Assembly: GCA_023974075.1 (NCBI GenBank)
Contig: CM043788.1
Coordinates: 23,252,496-23,316,495, forward strand
DNA: 64,000 nucleotides
Origin: Chaenocephalus aceratus
Lineage: Eukaryota > Chordata > Actinopteri > Perciformes > Channichthyidae
Direction of reading: 5' to 3'
The position numbers were made by a program, and so were the translations under genes. Positions 61,344-64,000 of this stretch are shown here, piece by piece; positions within the stretch are counted from its first letter, which is position 1; each line of letters opens with the position of its first letter. The notes under the pieces were generated by a model. That model was not told the DNA's origin. It searched no databases and worked only from the letters and a program-made list of their open reading frames with translations.

Positions 61344-62475
61344 TAGTGGTGTAACGGTATCCGTATTCGTCCCGTACCGTCACGGTTCGGACGTCACGGT
61401 TCGGACGTCACGGTTCGGCACATGCAGTCACACGGCGAATGCGCCTTTTTTTACGAGTGGGAAAAAAGTCTGTCACTCAGGGCAGTATTACACTATATAT
61501 AATCCATGGGGCGGTATTGCGCCTAAAAGCCAGCCGCCCGTAAATAACAAATGAAGAACAAGAACAAAACGAACACAATACATGAAGAAGAAAAGTTAGT
61601 AGCTACGGCGAGTTCACACAACACACAGGAGCTAGAAGACCCACCTGCTTCTTTTAAATCAGGTGTGTGGGAACATTTTGGGTTCCCTGTGGACTACAAT
61701 AATGATGGGGTGCGAGTTGTGGATCGGACGAGGACGGTGTGTCGGCGTTGTTCGACAGCCGTGCGGTATGCTAGTGGTAACACGTCAAACATGCTCAATC
61801 ACATCCGAGTCAGTCTCAGTCCCCAGCGAGAGGGTTTTCTCGACGGCAGGTGACATAGTTACCGCCAACAGATCTGCCCTCACTACTGACAACGTAGACA
61901 AACTCATCTTTTTGAAGAAAAACTTGAAAATAGAGTAAAGCTTGAGTACCTTTATTTAGGCATAATGGCCTCACACACTCACAAGTTAATTACACATGTT
62001 AGACTTTGCTCCTAAAGGTACAGATTTTATTTTGTTTTATATTTATCATTGTATTTATTTTATATTTTGACATCAGGAGATGTTATACAGTCCTGTATTG
62101 CCTTTTATTGATTGTGATTCAAACACTTTCTTATTATTTATTTTAATATTTTCAAGACATTCTTTTTAGTTGTACAGCTTATTTAACCTTTTTGTTTGAC
62201 ATCAGCCATTATAAATAATATGGCCATCTGAGTGTGTGTGGTACTGTTTGTGGTTTGTTTTTAAATGTGTAATACAGTTAATGATTCCAAATGTTAGTGT
62301 TCCTTATTTTCATACCAAAACTTGCACGACTGTTAAAAATAAATAACAGCAAAAAAAAATTATGCATTTGGGACTTTTTTTTGCTTTTCCTTGTTGTACC
62401 GAACCCGTACCCAACCGTGACCCCCAAACCGAGGTACGAACCGAACCGTGACATCTGTGAACCGTTACACCCCTA
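61344..62475 (+). mobile_element. hAT transposon with complete ends, internally deleted (1,132 bp)
   Basis: Ends TAGTGGTGTAACGGT and ACCGTTACACCCCTA are inverted repeats with an exact 8-bp target duplication ACCATAGC at 61336-61343 and 62476-62483. Subterminal CACGGTTCGG and CCGAACCGTGAC motifs recur at both ends. It belongs to the same family group as the fragment at 36676-37489 and encodes a broken BED plus C-terminal remnant. Confidence 0.93.
61551..61938 (+). pseudogene. Deleted hAT transposase: BED finger joined out of frame to hATC region
   Basis: From ATG 61551 the ORF gives a BED finger start (SGVWEHFGF, zinc pair CRRC, NTSNMLNHIR) and then at about 61807 passes into unrelated frame and stops near 61853. 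The matching C-terminal hAT sequence (SVPSERVFSTAGDIVTANRS, then VDKLIFLKK) continues in the +1 frame to 61938. The junction removes the catalytic region and also the second zinc-binding histidine. It is therefore a frameshifted deletion product, not a working protein. Confidence 0.8.
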
Positions 62476-62483
62476 ACCATAGC

Positions 62484-64000
62484 TTTTACTGAAAGCAGCT
62501 GCCGGTAACCAACCAGGATTCCAAAATCCACTCTCCATATTGATATTACCATTCAAAGCTGTTTAGATAGACCTTTCTTTAAGGACTCTCCATTCTCCAG
62601 CTAGTATGTTTCTAGATTCACTGCTGCTATTCAAGGAGGGATTGCGAACACATTAGAAAGGGTATTACTCTTGACGTTGGAGCTTGCACATTACTCTTTA
62701 AGGTAATTGAACACACTGGGCTTTTGGAATGGCATATGTTTGCCTCCTTTTTGGATGTACAGGTTTTTTGCAGCAGGGTACATCTCATTATAATGGATTT
62801 CATAAACAGTGGATGGCTAGTGTCCACTGAAAACAGCAGGGACAGATTTATCTTGAAGAGGGTTCCTGTTCCAATGTTTGCTATGAGACGCTGGACTTTG
62901 TGTTCTCTCCAGTGTGACGTTTTGTATGTCCAAAATTGAAATAAATAGTTTTTCCTTCTGTTTTAACACCCATGTTGGCTCTTCTGAAATGCTGCAGTTA
63001 TATCTCAGTTTTATTCTGTATTAAACCAAAGAGGATATATAAAGAAACATCAATAAATTGTACTTTTCATCAAGGATTTCCACAGGTCAATTACTAGTGC
63101 TGTGTGTCTGTTGAATTGTCCTCAGGATTATTTCTAATGGCTGCGTAGTGAACAACCCCTTCTGGGAGGTCGTGGTGTATGGTAATCAAGCAAGCATACC
63201 TACAATACATTATTAATATGCATATTCAATGGACTAATTATTTAAATCACCATGCATTCAGTTTGGAATATACGTGGTTAAAAGAGTTTGGATTTATATT
63301 TTGTATATGCAGTAAATAACATCAGGCTTGTGTATATGCTTGCATCAGGCTCGTGTCAGCCTGTTTGCAAAACAATTTTGTATGCCCTCATTAAAATGTT
63401 TGATCGGAACCGCAGCCCTACTCCCCCCATTTCTGCTCGCTCTCTTATTCTCATCATGTGTTTTTGATGTGGAATTCAAAGCGGCTGCAAATGTATTTTT
63501 TATCTGGCACACATTTGTGCTGAGCGTCCTGCCCACTGCTTCTATGCAAAGTGGGTTGAAGGAGAATAGTAATGACTCCGGCCTTATGGGACTCCAAATT
63601 AGTGAAGTTCAAACTCAGCCTTTACATCACAGCGTCTGTCAATCCAACTGGGCCAAGGCCAGGTCTGCAAGCAAGCAGAGCTAGCCAAATAGTGTGTTGC
63701 TCGTGTGTTTATGTGTGCATGTGTGTGTGTCTGTATGTTGTTAAGCCAGAGGATGGTGTGTGTGTGTGTGTGTGGGGGGGGGTGTAGTTTGAGAGATGGC
63801 AGGATCAAAGCACCCAGGCTTGGTGCAGTGCAGAACAGTCTGCTCCTCTGCATACCTACCCTTTGTCAGCTCTTAACTGCCGAGATAGAGCTCTGGAAAC
63901 CACATGAAAGAGATTTTAAAATAACACTGCTCATGCCCAAATTAGTAAATGAAATCTGATAAGATATGTGTAAAGATGTTCACAGAAGATCCACATGTTA
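62484..64000. other. Intron 3 sequence, no gene recognised
   Basis: AT-rich, apparently unique sequence with a short TG tract near 63755-63780. No splice-bounded ORF continuing CACHD1 and no transposon termini were seen. Confidence 0.5.

Larger units (their letters stand above)
55497..64000 (+). other. cachd1: cachd1 intron 3, 5' part (runs off the window)
   Basis: Starts GTGAGT. It holds two CA arrays, an L2-like LINE and a hAT (listed). The stretches 55785-58605, 60199-61335 and 62484-64000 show no gene; short ORFs there are not protein-like. No exon continuing the CACHD1 sequence was seen. Confidence 0.8.

Noticed and set aside
55600..64000. Search for cachd1 exon 4
   Set aside because: No splice-bounded frame beginning with the expected continuation after SMME was found, so it probably lies beyond the window.

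Overview
This is vertebrate nuclear DNA, almost certainly from a ray-finned (teleost) fish. The evidence is split coding exons with GT-AG introns, a eukaryotic tRNA gene with internal Pol III boxes, very long CA/GT microsatellites, and a dense set of fish-type DNA transposons (hAT with 8-bp target duplications, TTAA-flanked elements, long fold-back elements) plus L2-like LINE remnants. There are no bacterial operons, no CRISPR array and no viral genome.

The only host protein gene I can support is the 5' part of cachd1 (VWFA and cache domain-containing protein 1, an alpha2delta-like type I membrane protein) on the + strand. Three coding exons are visible: 8905-9153 (start codon, signal sequence), 47377-47439 and 55348-55496. 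Joined, they encode about the first 153 residues and stop before the VWFA and cache domains. Intron 1 is about 38.2 kb, intron 2 about 7.9 kb, and intron 3 runs off the window. A probable 5' leader at about 8465-8904 holds three upstream ORFs. Upstream of the gene lies one tRNA-Gly(CCC) gene (3897-3967).

Layout: 1-300, fragment of a fold-back repeat; 636-1611, a large inverted repeat built from four related units; 3897-3967, tRNA; 8465-9153, cachd1 leader and exon 1. Intron 1 contains a small hAT (12473-13041), a fold-back element (13977-14676), a nested transposon cluster (16371-22546), a largely unique stretch (22.5-30.9 kb), a TTAA element (30968-31644), several fold-back and hAT pieces (32.7-41.5 kb) and another TTAA element (46349-46876). 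Intron 2 has two very long GT arrays, a second copy of that TTAA family and a 756-bp hAT. Intron 3 begins with two CA arrays and then carries a 5'-truncated L2-like LINE (58606-60198) and an internally deleted hAT (61344-62475).

The observations most worth checking are: (1) complementary UG and CA arrays on either side of exon 3, starting only 26 and 20 nt after the donors of exons 2 and 3; (2) two hAT copies in which internal deletion joins a DNA-binding BED finger to the hAT C-terminal region, one still open for 167 codons; (3) a tRNA-Gly with a G3:U70 wobble, the alanine identity element; (4) the four-unit hairpin at 636-1611. Identity calls rest on reading and family knowledge; no database search was run.
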